Assembly (NCBI RefSeq): GCF_020171625.1
Contig: NZ_JAIUZY010000005.1
Span: 434,001-498,000, forward strand
DNA from: Salipiger bermudensis
GTDB taxonomy: Bacteria > Pseudomonadota > Alphaproteobacteria > Rhodobacterales > Rhodobacteraceae
Reading direction: 5' to 3'
DNA: 64,000 nt
Below, piece after piece: positions 1-9,600 of the stretch. The notes under the pieces were generated by a model. It did no database searches. It saw nothing but the letters and a program-made list of their open reading frames with translations, and had not been told where the DNA came from. The translations under genes and the position numbers were made by a program. Every line of letters starts with the position of its first letter. Within the stretch, counting starts at the first letter, position 1.

Positions 1-2
1 CC

Positions 3-2753
3 GCCAGTCTGCCGCCGCGGCCGAACTGGTCGATCCCCGAGGTGACCGGGAACTGGGATGCCGGGCGCGGCGCGTTCGGCGATGCCGGGTTCGACGCGCT
101 CTGGATCACCCCGGCGAACTTCATCCAGTATCAGGCGCCCGACGCGCCCTATGATTACGACAACGCCGCGAACGAGAGCCCGATGGGCGCGATCCTGAGG
201 GTCGTCGACTGGATGCACAGCCGGATGCCCGACACCCCGATCTATCTCTACGAGGGCTGGTCCGAGATGAACTCGGTCTCGCGCAGCTACCCGCCCTCGG
301 CCCGCGCCTCGCGGCGCTACCACGAGATGAACCAGGGCGATTACCACGACTGGTATGAGACCCTGCGCGACGATCTGCGCTCCGAGCGGCCCGAAGCCGA
401 TATCCGGCTGATCCCGGTGGCGCGGATCCTGTCGGTGCTGCTGGGCGAGGGTGGCCCGCTCGAGGACGTCCCCGCCGAGGCGCTTTACGTGGACCTCGAT
501 CCGCACGGCACGCCGAGCCTCTATTTCCTCGCCGCGATGATCACCTATGCCGCGACCTTCGAGGCGCCGCCGCCCGCCGACTTCACCCCGCCCGAGACGC
601 TGCATCCCGAGATCGTCGCCAACTATCCCGAGCTTGCCGCGCTGGTCTGGGACGAGGTCTCGGCCTCGGGCGTGTTCGAAAGCGCCGGGCTTCCCCGGCA
701 GACCCCCGCCATCACGCGCAGCGCCGAAGCCACGCCCGAGCCGGAGGCCGCGCCCGCGACCGAGCCGATGCCGGCGCGCGGGGAGGTGGTGTTGCCCGAG
801 CCGGGCGCGCGCCCCGAGGGCGCGCCGGCGCTGGCGATGGGGCTGAACGGCATCGCCGACTGGTCGACGCAGACGCCCTTCCTCGACCATATGAAGACCG
901 CCCGGCAATGGGTCGGCCACCTGCCCGGTCAATGGGGCGGCGTCGAGGCCGAGGAGCTGCGCGCCGAAGGCGTGCTCGACGAGGCCGGCTGGCCGGTCCG
1001 TATCCCCGAGCGGGTGGAGCGGCTGGAGGCGCTGCTGCTCACCGATATCTCGTCAGAAGCGGCCTACCTGATCGGCACCTACCACGTGTTCTGGGAGGGC
1101 AAGGGCAAACTCGACATCACCGGTCGCGCGAGCCGGGTGCGGCTTGTCGAGGGGGAGGGCCAGTTCTGGTACACCCCGGGCGAGGGCGCGGTCGGGGTCG
1201 CGATCAGCGCCACCGATCCCGACGATCCGATCCGCAACATCCGCATCGTGCGTGAGGACCAGCTTGCGCTCTTCGAGGCCGGCGCCCTGTTCAACCCGCT
1301 CTGGATCGAGCGCATCCGCGACCTGCGCAGCCTGCGGTTCATGGACTGGATGAACACCAACGGCTCCCCGGTGCAGAGTTGGGACGACCGCCCGCGGATG
1401 AGCGATTACAGCTGGACCGCACGGGGCGTGCCGGCGGAAGTGATGCTGCGTCTGGCCAACCGGGTGGGCGCCGACCCGTGGTTCAACATCCCCCACATGG
1501 CCGACGACGAGTACGTGCGCCGGTTCGCCGAACTGGTGAAGGCCCGGCTCGACCCGAACCTCAAGGCCTATGTGGAATACTCCAACGAGGTGTGGAACCA
1601 CATCTTCGAACAGGCGCGCTGGGCCGAGGCGCAGGCCGATGCGCTCTGGGGCCGGTCCGAGGCCGGCTGGATGCAGTATTACGGCCTGCGCGCGGCGCAG
1701 GTCATGCAGATCTGGACCGATGTCTACGGCGACGAGGTTGAGGACCGGCTGGTGCGGGTGGTCTCGACCCATACCGGCTGGCCGGGGCTGGAGGAGAGCG
1801 TGCTGATGGCGCCGCTGGCGTATCTGCAGCTTGGCCACCCGCCGCAGGACCTGTTCGATGCCTACGCGGTGGCGGGGTATTTCGGCTACGAGATGGGCGG
1901 CGAGGAGATGGCGCCGCAGGTCGACGACTGGCTGGCGCGCTCTGAGGCGGCGGCGGTGGCCGCGGGCGAGGCCGAGGGGCTGCGCCGCGTGGCGCTGCGC
2001 GAATACGTCCGCGAGCACCGCTTTGACGCGGCGGTGGCGCCGGTGGCGCTGGCGCTGCTCGAGGGCTCGCTCAAGGAGCTGATCGAAGAGATCTTTCCCT
2101 ATCACGCCAGCGTCGCCGAGGCCGCCGGGCTCGAGATGGTGATGTACGAGGGCGGCACCCATGTCTCGGCCCAGATGGTGCGGGTCCAGGACGAGGCGCT
2201 GGCCGAGTTCTTCCAGTATTTCAACTACACTCCCGAGATGGCGAAGCTCTACGAAGAGCTGCTGACCGGCTGGGTGGCGAGCGGCGGCACGCTGTTCAAC
2301 GCCTTCGTCGACGTGGCCCCGGCCTCGCAATGGGGCAGCTGGGGGGCGCTGCGGCATCTGGGCGATGACAATCCGCGTTGGTCCATGCTGATGAACTACA
2401 ACGCCACCGCGCCCTCGGACTGGGAGGCGCGCGCGCCCGGCAGCTTCGACGACGGGCTGCTGCTCGAGGGGGATGGCGGTGGCGAGACGCTCGAGGGCAG
2501 CCCCAAGCCCGACATCCTTCTGGGCGCGGGCGGCGACGACACGCTGATCGGCGTGGGCGGCGACGACATCCTGCACGGCGGCGAGGGGCGCGACGTCGCG
2601 GTGCTGCCCGGCGCGCAGGCGGATTACAGCTTCTCGCGCGAGGAGGGCCGGCTCGTGGCCGATGGGCCGCAGGGCACCGTGCGGATGGTGCAGGTCGAGG
2701 CGCTGCGGTTCGCGCAGGCGCCCGACACCGAGGTCCCGACCGCGGGCCTCTGA
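3..2753 (+). CDS. Secreted RTX protein with glycoside-hydrolase-like domain, 5'-partial
   Basis: The reading frame is open to the window edge, so the true start lies upstream; the visible part is about 916 residues. Three parts can be seen. The first 230 residues end in a DLDPHGT motif that resembles the Asp-His block of SGNH hydrolases. A spacer rich in Ala, Pro and Glu follows (about DNA 700-830). A larger domain contains YVEYSNEVWN (near 1570) and MVMYEGGTH (near 2140), two Glu-bearing motifs that look like the acid/base and nucleophile of a TIM-barrel glycosidase. The C-terminus carries short glycine-aspartate nonapeptide repeats of the GGDDTLIGVGGDD type (2500-2600), the calcium-binding RTX signature of type I secretion substrates. 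Role inferred: secreted carbohydrate-active or surface protein, possibly linked to the neighbouring glycan genes. The substrate is unknown. It converges with the glycosyltransferase gene downstream. Confidence 0.75.
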   Translation, partial: ASLPPRPNWSIPEVTGNWDAGRGAFGDAGFDALWITPANFIQYQAPDAPYDYDNAANESPMGAILRVVDWMHSRMPDTPIYLYEGWSEMNSVSRSYPPSARASRRYHEMNQGDYHDWYETLRDDLRSERPEADIRLIPVARILSVLLGEGGPLEDVPAEALYVDLDPHGTPSLYFLAAMITYAATFEAPPPADFTPPETLHPEIVANYPELAALVWDEVSASGVFESAGLPRQTPAITRSAEATPEPEAAPATEPMPARGEVVLPEPGARPEGAPALAMGLNGIADWSTQTPFLDHMKTARQWVGHLPGQWGGVEAEELRAEGVLDEAGWPVRIPERVERLEALLLTDISSEAAYLIGTYHVFWEGKGKLDITGRASRVRLVEGEGQFWYTPGEGAVGVAISATDPDDPIRNIRIVREDQLALFEAGALFNPLWIERIRDLRSLRFMDWMNTNGSPVQSWDDRPRMSDYSWTARGVPAEVMLRLANRVGADPWFNIPHMADDEYVRRFAELVKARLDPNLKAYVEYSNEVWNHIFEQARWAEAQADALWGRSEAGWMQYYGLRAAQVMQIWTDVYGDEVEDRLVRVVSTHTGWPGLEESVLMAPLAYLQLGHPPQDLFDAYAVAGYFGYEMGGEEMAPQVDDWLARSEAAAVAAGEAEGLRRVALREYVREHRFDAAVAPVALALLEGSLKELIEEIFPYHASVAEAAGLEMVMYEGGTHVSAQMVRVQDEALAEFFQYFNYTPEMAKLYEELLTGWVASGGTLFNAFVDVAPASQWGSWGALRHLGDDNPRWSMLMNYNATAPSDWEARAPGSFDDGLLLEGDGGGETLEGSPKPDILLGAGGDDTLIGVGGDDILHGGEGRDVAVLPGAQADYSFSREEGRLVADGPQGTVRMVQVEALRFAQAPDTEVPTAGL

Positions 2754-2774
2754 GGCGCGTCGGGCGGGCTCTGT

Positions 2775-3989
2775 CTACGGCTCCTGCCGGGTCGCGAGGA
2801 TTTCCGAGACCAGCGTCTCCGCACCGAGGCTGGCGCGGAAATGGGTTTCCACATGGGCCCGGCCTGCGGCACTGAAATGCAGCGCGCTGTCGGGGTTCTG
2901 GGCCAGTTCGCGGATCGCGCGGGCCAGTGCGGTGGGGTCTTTCGGCGGCACCAGCTTGCCGGTGCTGCCATCGTCGATCAACTCGCGCACGCCGCCCGCA
3001 TCGGTGCCGATCGCCGGCACCCCGCAGGCCATCGCCTCCATGTAGGCCACGCCCAGCGGCTCGTGCCACGAGGCCAGCACGAAGGCGTGCGCCTCGAGCA
3101 GCTTCGCCTTCACCGCGTCGGCATCGATCGCGCCCAGCAGCTTGACGTGATCCTGCAGCCGCAGCTTGCGCAGATGCGCCTCGAGATCCTTGCGGAACCC
3201 CTCGCCGCCGGCATCATCCTCGCCGGCGATCTCGAGCCGCACGTCGACGCCCTGATCGAGCAGCTGGCGCATGGCCGACATCAGGTCCTGATGCCCCTTC
3301 ACCACGTTGAGCCGGCCGCAGGAAAACAGCCGGATCGGTCGGCCCTTTTCGGGCGGCTGGTAGGGGGTCTGGCGCTTCAGCACCTCGGTATCCACCCCCA
3401 TCGCACGCACGGTCAGGCGCTCGGGAAGATCCTCGGGCAGCGCCGCCTGCATCTCGTGCAGCAGCTTGTGGGTGATGATGGTGGCGAACGCCGCATTGCG
3501 CCACTTGAAGCGCTGGCCCGAGCCGTAATCCGACAGCGGGCCATGCAGGGTCAGCGAGTAGCTCGGCCCGCCGAGCTGACGCGACAGCGCCGCGATCAGC
3601 GCCGCGCGCGCGCAGGAATGCACGTGGACATGATCGAGACCGGCCTTCGCCGCGTGGGACTTCAGCTCCTGCGCCGCCGACAGCGTGACCGCCACGTCGC
3701 GGGCGAAGTCGGGCCCCTCCTTGAGCATCGTGCGCATCATCCCGCGCGGCAGCAGCCCGCTCAGGGCGCGCAGCGCGCTCAGCGGTTTGATCTGACCGAG
3801 ATAGGTGGTGCGCGCGATGGCGTCGTCCGACCAGTCATGCGCGATCAGTCCCGACGGCGGCATCCGCGTCGAAAGAAGGTCCACCACGTGGCCCATTTCC
3901 TCCAGCGCCTGGACTTCGCGCCAGAAGAATATGTGGGTCTGGCCCGGAAACTGGGGTACCAGGTATCCGATCCGCAATCTCTGCGACAC
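2775..3989 (-). CDS. Glycosyltransferase family 4 protein
   Basis: Predicted GT-B fold sugar transferase of 404 residues. The frame is open further upstream, but a GTG at 3989 is chosen because GGGGG lies about six bases before it and the family's N-terminal strand (RIGYLVPQFPG) starts just after. Family marks are the GRLNVVKGH segment of the nucleotide-sugar-binding half and the E-x7-E motif (E310 and E318 in HEPLGVAYMEAMACG), followed by the GG-x-x-E donor loop. GT4 enzymes move a sugar from an activated nucleotide donor to a lipid-linked or growing glycan in the cytoplasm. It is divergent from the GT2-flippase pair across an AT-richer gap and probably belongs to the same surface-glycan pathway. 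Sugar and acceptor cannot be read from sequence. Confidence 0.9.
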   Translation of the reverse strand: MSQRLRIGYLVPQFPGQTHIFFWREVQALEEMGHVVDLLSTRMPPSGLIAHDWSDDAIARTTYLGQIKPLSALRALSGLLPRGMMRTMLKEGPDFARDVAVTLSAAQELKSHAAKAGLDHVHVHSCARAALIAALSRQLGGPSYSLTLHGPLSDYGSGQRFKWRNAAFATIITHKLLHEMQAALPEDLPERLTVRAMGVDTEVLKRQTPYQPPEKGRPIRLFSCGRLNVVKGHQDLMSAMRQLLDQGVDVRLEIAGEDDAGGEGFRKDLEAHLRKLRLQDHVKLLGAIDADAVKAKLLEAHAFVLASWHEPLGVAYMEAMACGVPAIGTDAGGVRELIDDGSTGKLVPPKDPTALARAIRELAQNPDSALHFSAAGRAHVETHFRASLGAETLVSEILATRQEP

Positions 3990-4220
3990 GCATCCCCCGC
4001 TGTCAGCTCGTCCATACCAATGTGACCGGGATCGGCTGCGGTTTCCATCATGCCCTGCCGATTTCGGAAGAAGCCGCAGCACCGTGTTCGCGGCGCATCA
4101 GGCAGCCGTTATCAAATTGATTATAGCGTCTCGGCGCTTCTTACATTAAACACAATTTAGTGGCATGTGGGCGCCGAAAGGCGCGTGTTACACGTGTGGG
4201 TATCTGTTTGGTAATTTTTT
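3990..4220. promoter_or_regulatory. Divergent promoter region between glycan operons
   Basis: This 231-base gap separates two divergent glycan genes and is clearly richer in A and T than its surroundings, mainly at 4108-4165. It contains a perfect 5-bp hairpin with a GAAA loop (4171-4184) and an ACACGTGT palindrome (4190-4197) ahead of the downstream start. I infer that promoters for both directions lie here. No -35/-10 pair is convincing enough to name, and the short palindromes may be chance. Confidence 0.35.
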
Positions 4221-5078
4221 ATGACGGGATCATTTGAGGCTCCCGGGACGCCAGCCGTTTCGGTGATCGTGCCGGCAAGCAACGAGGCAGCGCTGATCGG
4301 CGGCTGCCTTGAGGCGTTGTGCGCCTCACATTGGCAGTCCGGGGCGCCTGTCGAGGGCATCGTCATCGCGAACGGATGCTGCGACGACACCGCAGAGCGT
4401 GCCCGTGCCAAGATTCCCGCCTTCGCGCAGCGCGGCTGGTCGCTGCGCGTGATCGAGCGGCAGGACGGCGGCAAGCTCGCGGCGCTCGATGCCGGGGATG
4501 CCGCTGCGCGCGGCGCCACGCGGGTCTATCTCGATGCCGACGTGACCGTGGCGCCGGAGCTGCTTGGAGAGCTGCACGAGGCGCTGTCCTGCCCCGAGCC
4601 GCGTTACGCCAGCGGCACCGTCAACATCACCGCCCGCAGCGCCGTGTCGCGCGCCTATGCACGGATCTGGCGGCAGGTGCCGTTCATGGCGCGCTGCGTG
4701 CCGGGCTGCGGCGTCTTCGCGGTCAACGCCGCCGGGCGCGGGCGCTGGGGGCGCTTTCCCGACATCATCTCGGACGACACATTCGTGCGGCTGAACTTCA
4801 CCCCCGAGGAGCGTGTCGGCGTGGCGGCGCGCTACGATTGGCCGATTGCCGAGGGGTTCGACCGGCTGGTGCGGGTGCGCCGGCGGCAGGATGCCGGCGT
4901 GGCCGAGATCGAGACGCGCTATCCCGCCCTTGTCGCCAATGACGACAAGCCCGCCTTTCCGGCCTCGGACAAGCTGGCGATGGCGCTGCGCGATCCGCTG
5001 GGCTTTGCCGTCTATACCGGCGTCGCGCTGAGCGTGCGCCTGCGCCCGGCCTCGGCCGACTGGAGCCGCGGCCGATGA
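4221..5078 (+). CDS. Glycosyltransferase family 2 protein
   Basis: GT-A fold enzyme of 285 residues. The N-terminus has the typical VSVIVPASNEA strand, and the metal-binding acidic motif is LDADV (near residue 96). GT2 enzymes transfer a sugar from a nucleotide donor, usually at the inner face of the membrane. The C-terminal part has no clear multi-helix membrane domain, so it is not a processive synthase. The start ATG follows a T-rich stretch with only a poor ribosome-binding site. The stop overlaps the flippase start by four bases (ATGA), so the two are translationally coupled. Role inferred: assembly of the repeat unit or glycolipid exported by the flippase. Confidence 0.88.
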   Translation: MTGSFEAPGTPAVSVIVPASNEAALIGGCLEALCASHWQSGAPVEGIVIANGCCDDTAERARAKIPAFAQRGWSLRVIERQDGGKLAALDAGDAAARGATRVYLDADVTVAPELLGELHEALSCPEPRYASGTVNITARSAVSRAYARIWRQVPFMARCVPGCGVFAVNAAGRGRWGRFPDIISDDTFVRLNFTPEERVGVAARYDWPIAEGFDRLVRVRRRQDAGVAEIETRYPALVANDDKPAFPASDKLAMALRDPLGFAVYTGVALSVRLRPASADWSRGR

Positions 5079-6439
5079 GCGTCGCGCTGCTCTCGCGCTT
5101 CCGCGGCGCCTCGCTGACCGCCCGGGTGATGCGCTCCTCGGCGCTGACCGTCGGCGGCTTCGCGTTCAGCCAGGGCCTGCGGCTGGCCTCGAACCTGATC
5201 CTGACGCGGCTGCTCTTTCCCGAGGCCTTTGGCCTGATGGCGCTGGTCTCGGTGTTCATGATGGGGCTGCAGCAATTCTCCGATGTCGGAGTCAGCCCGG
5301 CGATCCTGCAGAGCAAGCGCGGCGACGAACGCGATTTCCTCGACACCGCGTGGACCATTCAGGTGCTGCGCGGCGCGGGGCTGTTCCTCGTGGGGTGCGG
5401 CCTTGCGTGGCCGGCGGCGTATTTCTACGACGAGCCGCAGTTGCTCACGATCCTGCCGGCGGCGAGCTTCGCGCTGCTGATCGCGGGCTTCAAGCCGACC
5501 CGCATGGACAGCGCAAACCGGCACCTGAGTCTTGGTCTGGTGACGGCGCTCGACTTCGTCACGCAGACCACCGGCGTGGTGGCCGCAATCCTTCTGGCAT
5601 GGCTCACCGGCTCGGTCTGGGCGCTGGTGTTCAGCGGGCTGATCGCGGTGGCCGTGGAAGTCGTCATCAACTGGATCTTCCTGCCCGGCGCCGGCAACCG
5701 CTTCCGCTGGGAGGCGCCCGCCGCCAACGAGCTGATCAATTTCGGCAAGTGGATCTTCCTGTCGACGGTCTGCGGCTTCTTCTTCAGCCAGAGCGACAAG
5801 ATCCTGATGGGCAAGTACCTGAGCCTCGATCTGCTCGGGATCTACAATATCGGCTATTTCCTCGCCGCGTTCCCGATGCTGCTGGGCGGCATGGTGACGC
5901 GGCGCATCCTGATCCCGATCTACCGCGAGAGTCCGCCGACCGAGAGCCGCGAGAACTTCCTGCATCTTCGTAAGATGCGCTTCGTGGTGACCGCGGCGCT
6001 GATCGCGATGGTCGGCGTCTTCGCAGCTTTTGGCGACTGGATGGTCGACCTGCTCTATGACGAGCGCTACCTCGCCGCCGGGGCGGTGACGGTGATCGTC
6101 GCGTGCGTGCAGATGCCCCAGATCATCGTACAGACCTATGATCAGGCGGCGCTGGCCGCAGGCGACAGCCGCACCTTCTTCGTGCTCGCGCTGGCGCGGG
6201 CGGTGCTGATGGTGACCTGCATCCTCGTCGGGCTCGAGCTTGCCGGGCTGCTGGGGGCGCTGCTTGGAATCGGGGCGGCCTATGTGCTGGCTTATCCGGT
6301 GGTGGTCTGGCTCGCGCGGCGCATGGGGGCGTGGGATCCGCTGCACGACGCGCTGTTCACGCTGGTGGCGCTGGCGCTTGCGGCGATGGCGGCGGCACTC
6401 AACTGGGAGGCAATCGTGGCGCTCGCGCGGCTGGGTTGA
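5075..6439 (+). CDS. Oligosaccharide flippase family protein (Wzx-like, MOP superfamily)
   Basis: Integral membrane protein of 454 residues with about twelve hydrophobic segments. The N-terminal region (SQGLRLASNLILTRLLFPEAFG) is typical of the polysaccharide biosynthesis PST/Wzx branch of the MOP exporters, as is the hydrophilic QSKRGDERDFL loop. These proteins flip undecaprenyl-linked oligosaccharides or glycolipids across the inner membrane. It starts inside the stop of the preceding GT2 gene. Placed directly before the polyketide synthase gene, it makes the island look like one synthesis-and-export unit. A lipid II-type or other glycolipid substrate is an alternative that sequence alone cannot exclude. 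Confidence 0.9.
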   Translation: MSVALLSRFRGASLTARVMRSSALTVGGFAFSQGLRLASNLILTRLLFPEAFGLMALVSVFMMGLQQFSDVGVSPAILQSKRGDERDFLDTAWTIQVLRGAGLFLVGCGLAWPAAYFYDEPQLLTILPAASFALLIAGFKPTRMDSANRHLSLGLVTALDFVTQTTGVVAAILLAWLTGSVWALVFSGLIAVAVEVVINWIFLPGAGNRFRWEAPAANELINFGKWIFLSTVCGFFFSQSDKILMGKYLSLDLLGIYNIGYFLAAFPMLLGGMVTRRILIPIYRESPPTESRENFLHLRKMRFVVTAALIAMVGVFAAFGDWMVDLLYDERYLAAGAVTVIVACVQMPQIIVQTYDQAALAAGDSRTFFVLALARAVLMVTCILVGLELAGLLGALLGIGAAYVLAYPVVVWLARRMGAWDPLHDALFTLVALALAAMAAALNWEAIVALARLG

Positions 6440-6586
6440 TATCCTGACCCTGCTGACTTCGAGACAAATATTACAAGGGCGATCATTGTCCGCGATATGG
6501 CGACAATAATGGCCAATTTCACGGGAAACCGGGGTTATCGTTGCGCATATCGGCGACTCGCCCCATTTTCTCTTAACTCTTGGTTT

Positions 6587-6604
6587 ACGACGGCGGCCCG
6601 TCGT
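6587..6604 (+). other. Hairpin in the leader of the polyketide synthase gene
   Basis: A perfect 7-bp stem (ACGACGG / CCGTCGT) with a CGGC loop lies 20 bases before the synthase start. A second, weaker stem (ATTGTC at 6485-6490 with GACAAT at 6502-6507) lies in the same 185-base gap. Either could mark a leader structure or an operator. There is no T-run, so a terminator for the flippase gene is unlikely. Confidence 0.3.
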
Positions 6605-6624
6605 GGGTTGCGAGGTACTGGTTT

Positions 6625-9600
6625 ATGAGCACAGCATTGCCGCTGAACGGGCGTGAGAACGACATTGCCATCGTCGGGATGGCAGCCCACCTGCCCGGGG
6701 CCGACAGCATCCTCGCCTACTGGGACAACCTGCGCGCCGGACGCTCCTCGATCCGCCGCCTGACCGAGGACGAGCTGCGCGCCGCCGGAGAGGATCCCGG
6801 CCTGATGCGGCACAAGGATTACGTTCCCTTCGCCGCGCCGCTCGATGATTTCGAGATGTTCGATGCCGAGTTCTTCGGGTTCTCCCCGAAGGAGGCGGCG
6901 ATCATGGACCCGCAGCACCGCCAGTTCCTCGAGACCGCGTGGGAGGCGCTCGAGAATGCCGGGCACGTGCCCGACAGCTTCGACGGGCAGGTCGGGGTCT
7001 TTGCCGGCTGCGGCATGGGCTCGTATTTCTATTTCAACGTCTGCTCGAACCCGGACCTCGTCGAGAATACCGGCATGTTCCTGTTGCGCCATACCGGCAA
7101 CGACAAGGACTTCATGACCACCCGTCTGAGCCACGTGCTTGACCTGCACGGGCCGTCGATCAACCTCCAGACCGCGTGCTCCACCTCGCTCGTCGCCACG
7201 CATTACGCCGCGCAGGCGCTGCTGAACGGCGAATGCGACATGGCGCTGGCCGGCGGCGTGACCATCGAGCTGCCGCAGAACCGCGGCTATCTCTACAAGG
7301 AAAACGAGATCCTCTCGCCCGACGGCGCCTGCCATGCCTTCGACCACCGCGCGCAGGGCACGGTCTTTGGCTCGGGCGCGGGCGTGGTGGTGCTGCGCCG
7401 GCTGTCTGACGCCATCGCCGATGGCGACCACATCTGGGCCGTGATCAAGGGCACCGCCGTCAACAATGACGGCGCGCAGAAGGCCGGCTATCTTGCGCCC
7501 TCCGTCGACGGGCAGGCGCAGGCAGTGGCCGAGGCGCAGGCCATGGCGGGCATCACCTCGGACACGGTCGATTATGTCGAGTGCCACGGCACCGGCACCT
7601 ATCTGGGCGACCCAATCGAAGTCGCCGCCATGACGCAGGCCTTCCGCGAGAGCTCGGACGCGGTCGGGCATTGCCGCATCGGCTCGGTGAAGACCAATAT
7701 CGGCCATCTCGACACCGCCGCCGGGGTGGCGAGCCTGATCAAGGCCTCACTGGCGCTGCACGAGGGCGAGATGCCGCCCTCGCTGGGCTTCGAAGCCCCG
7801 AACCCGGCGATCGATTTCGACAGTTCGCCCTTCGTGGTCAACGATACGCTGACGCCGTGGCCGCAGACCGGCCATCCGCGCCGCGCCGGGGTCAACTCGC
7901 TGGGCGTGGGCGGCACCAACGCCCACGCGGTGCTCGAAGAGGCGCCCGCGCGGGCCGCGTCGGACGAGAGCGACTGGCCGTTCCAGATCCTGACGCTGTC
8001 GGCCCGCAGCAAGGCCGCGCTCGACGAGGGCGCAAAGCGCCTCGCGGCGCATCTGCGCACCCATCCCGAGCAGTCGCTCGCCGATGTCGCTTGGACGCTG
8101 CAGCAGGGCCGCCGCGCCTTCGACAAGCGCCGCATCGTGGTGGCCGAGAGCCACGAGGAGGCCGCGCGCCTGCTCGAGGAGGAGGCGCCGCGCCGGGTGC
8201 ATTCGCACAGCGCGCTCGACCGGCCCGAGACCGTGTTCATGTTCCCCGGCGGCGGGGCACAATATGCCGGCATGGCCCGCGATCTCTACGAGACCGAGCC
8301 GGTCTTTGCGGAATGGATGGATCGCGGCCTCGACGCGCTGGCCGAGATCACCGATGCCGACATCCGGGCGCTCTGGCTGCCCGACGAGGCCGACCGGCAG
8401 CGGGCCGACGAGGCGCTGACCCGGCCCTCGCTGCAACTGCCGCTGATCATGATTACCGAGTACGCGCTGGCGCAGCTCTGGATGAGCTGGGGCATTCAGC
8501 CGGTGGCGCTGGCCGGCCACTCGATGGGTGAGAATACCGCCGCCTGCCTGGCCGGCGTGATGAGCTTCGAGGATTGCATTGGTCTCGTGCACCTGCGCGG
8601 GCGCCTGTTCGACACCGTGCCGGCGGGGGGTATGCTGTCGGTCAATCTCTCCGCCGAGGCGCTGCAGCCGCTGCTGGGCGAGGATCTCGACCTCGGCGCG
8701 GTCAACGCCCCCGAGCTGACCGTCGCCTCCGGCCCGCAGGCGGCGCTCGACGCGCTCGAGGCGCGGCTGCGCGCCGAGGACATCGACTGCCAGCGCATTC
8801 CCATCGACATCGCCGCGCACAGCCACATGCTCGAGCCGATCCTTGCGGATTTCGGCGCCTACCTGCGCTCCATCGATCTCTTCGCGCCGCAGATCCCGCT
8901 GACCTCGAACCGCAGCGGCGCGCTGATGACCGACGAACAGGCGACCTCGCCCGACTACTGGGTCGCGCATCTGCGCGGCACCGTGCATTTCGCCGATTGC
9001 ATCGGCACGCTGGCGCGGCCCGAGCGCATCTATCTCGAGGTCGGGCCGGGCAAGGCGCTCTCGACGCTGGCGCGCCAGCACCCCGACGTGCAGGGGCAGG
9101 CGGTGCTGTCGTCGCTGCGCCACCGCGACGATGCCATCGCCGATGACAAGCACATGTTCGAGGTGCTGGGCCGGTTCTGGGCGCTGGGTGCCGCGTTCGA
9201 CTGGGCGCAGGTCTGGGGCGCGGCGCGGCGCAACCGCGTGGTGCTGCCCTCTTACGCCTTCCAGCGCGCGCCCTATTTCATCGCGCCGGGCAAGGCGCAG
9301 TCCGACACCGCGCCGCAGTTCCTGATGCGCAGCGACGACGTCGCGAGCTGGGGCTGGAAACCAGTCTGGCGCCCGCGCGCTGCCGCCGTCGAGGTCGATG
9401 TCGAGGCCGGCCTCGCGGAGGCCGAGCCGCAGAGCTGGCTGGTCTTCATGGACGAGGCCGGGCTCGCCGCCCGCGCGGTGGCAAAGCTGCGTGCCGCCGG
9501 TCACACGGTGATCGAGATCCGCCCCGGCGACAGCTTCACCCGCGTCTCCGACAGTGCCTATCTCCTGCCGCCCGAGCGGGGCCGCGAAGGCTATGACCTG

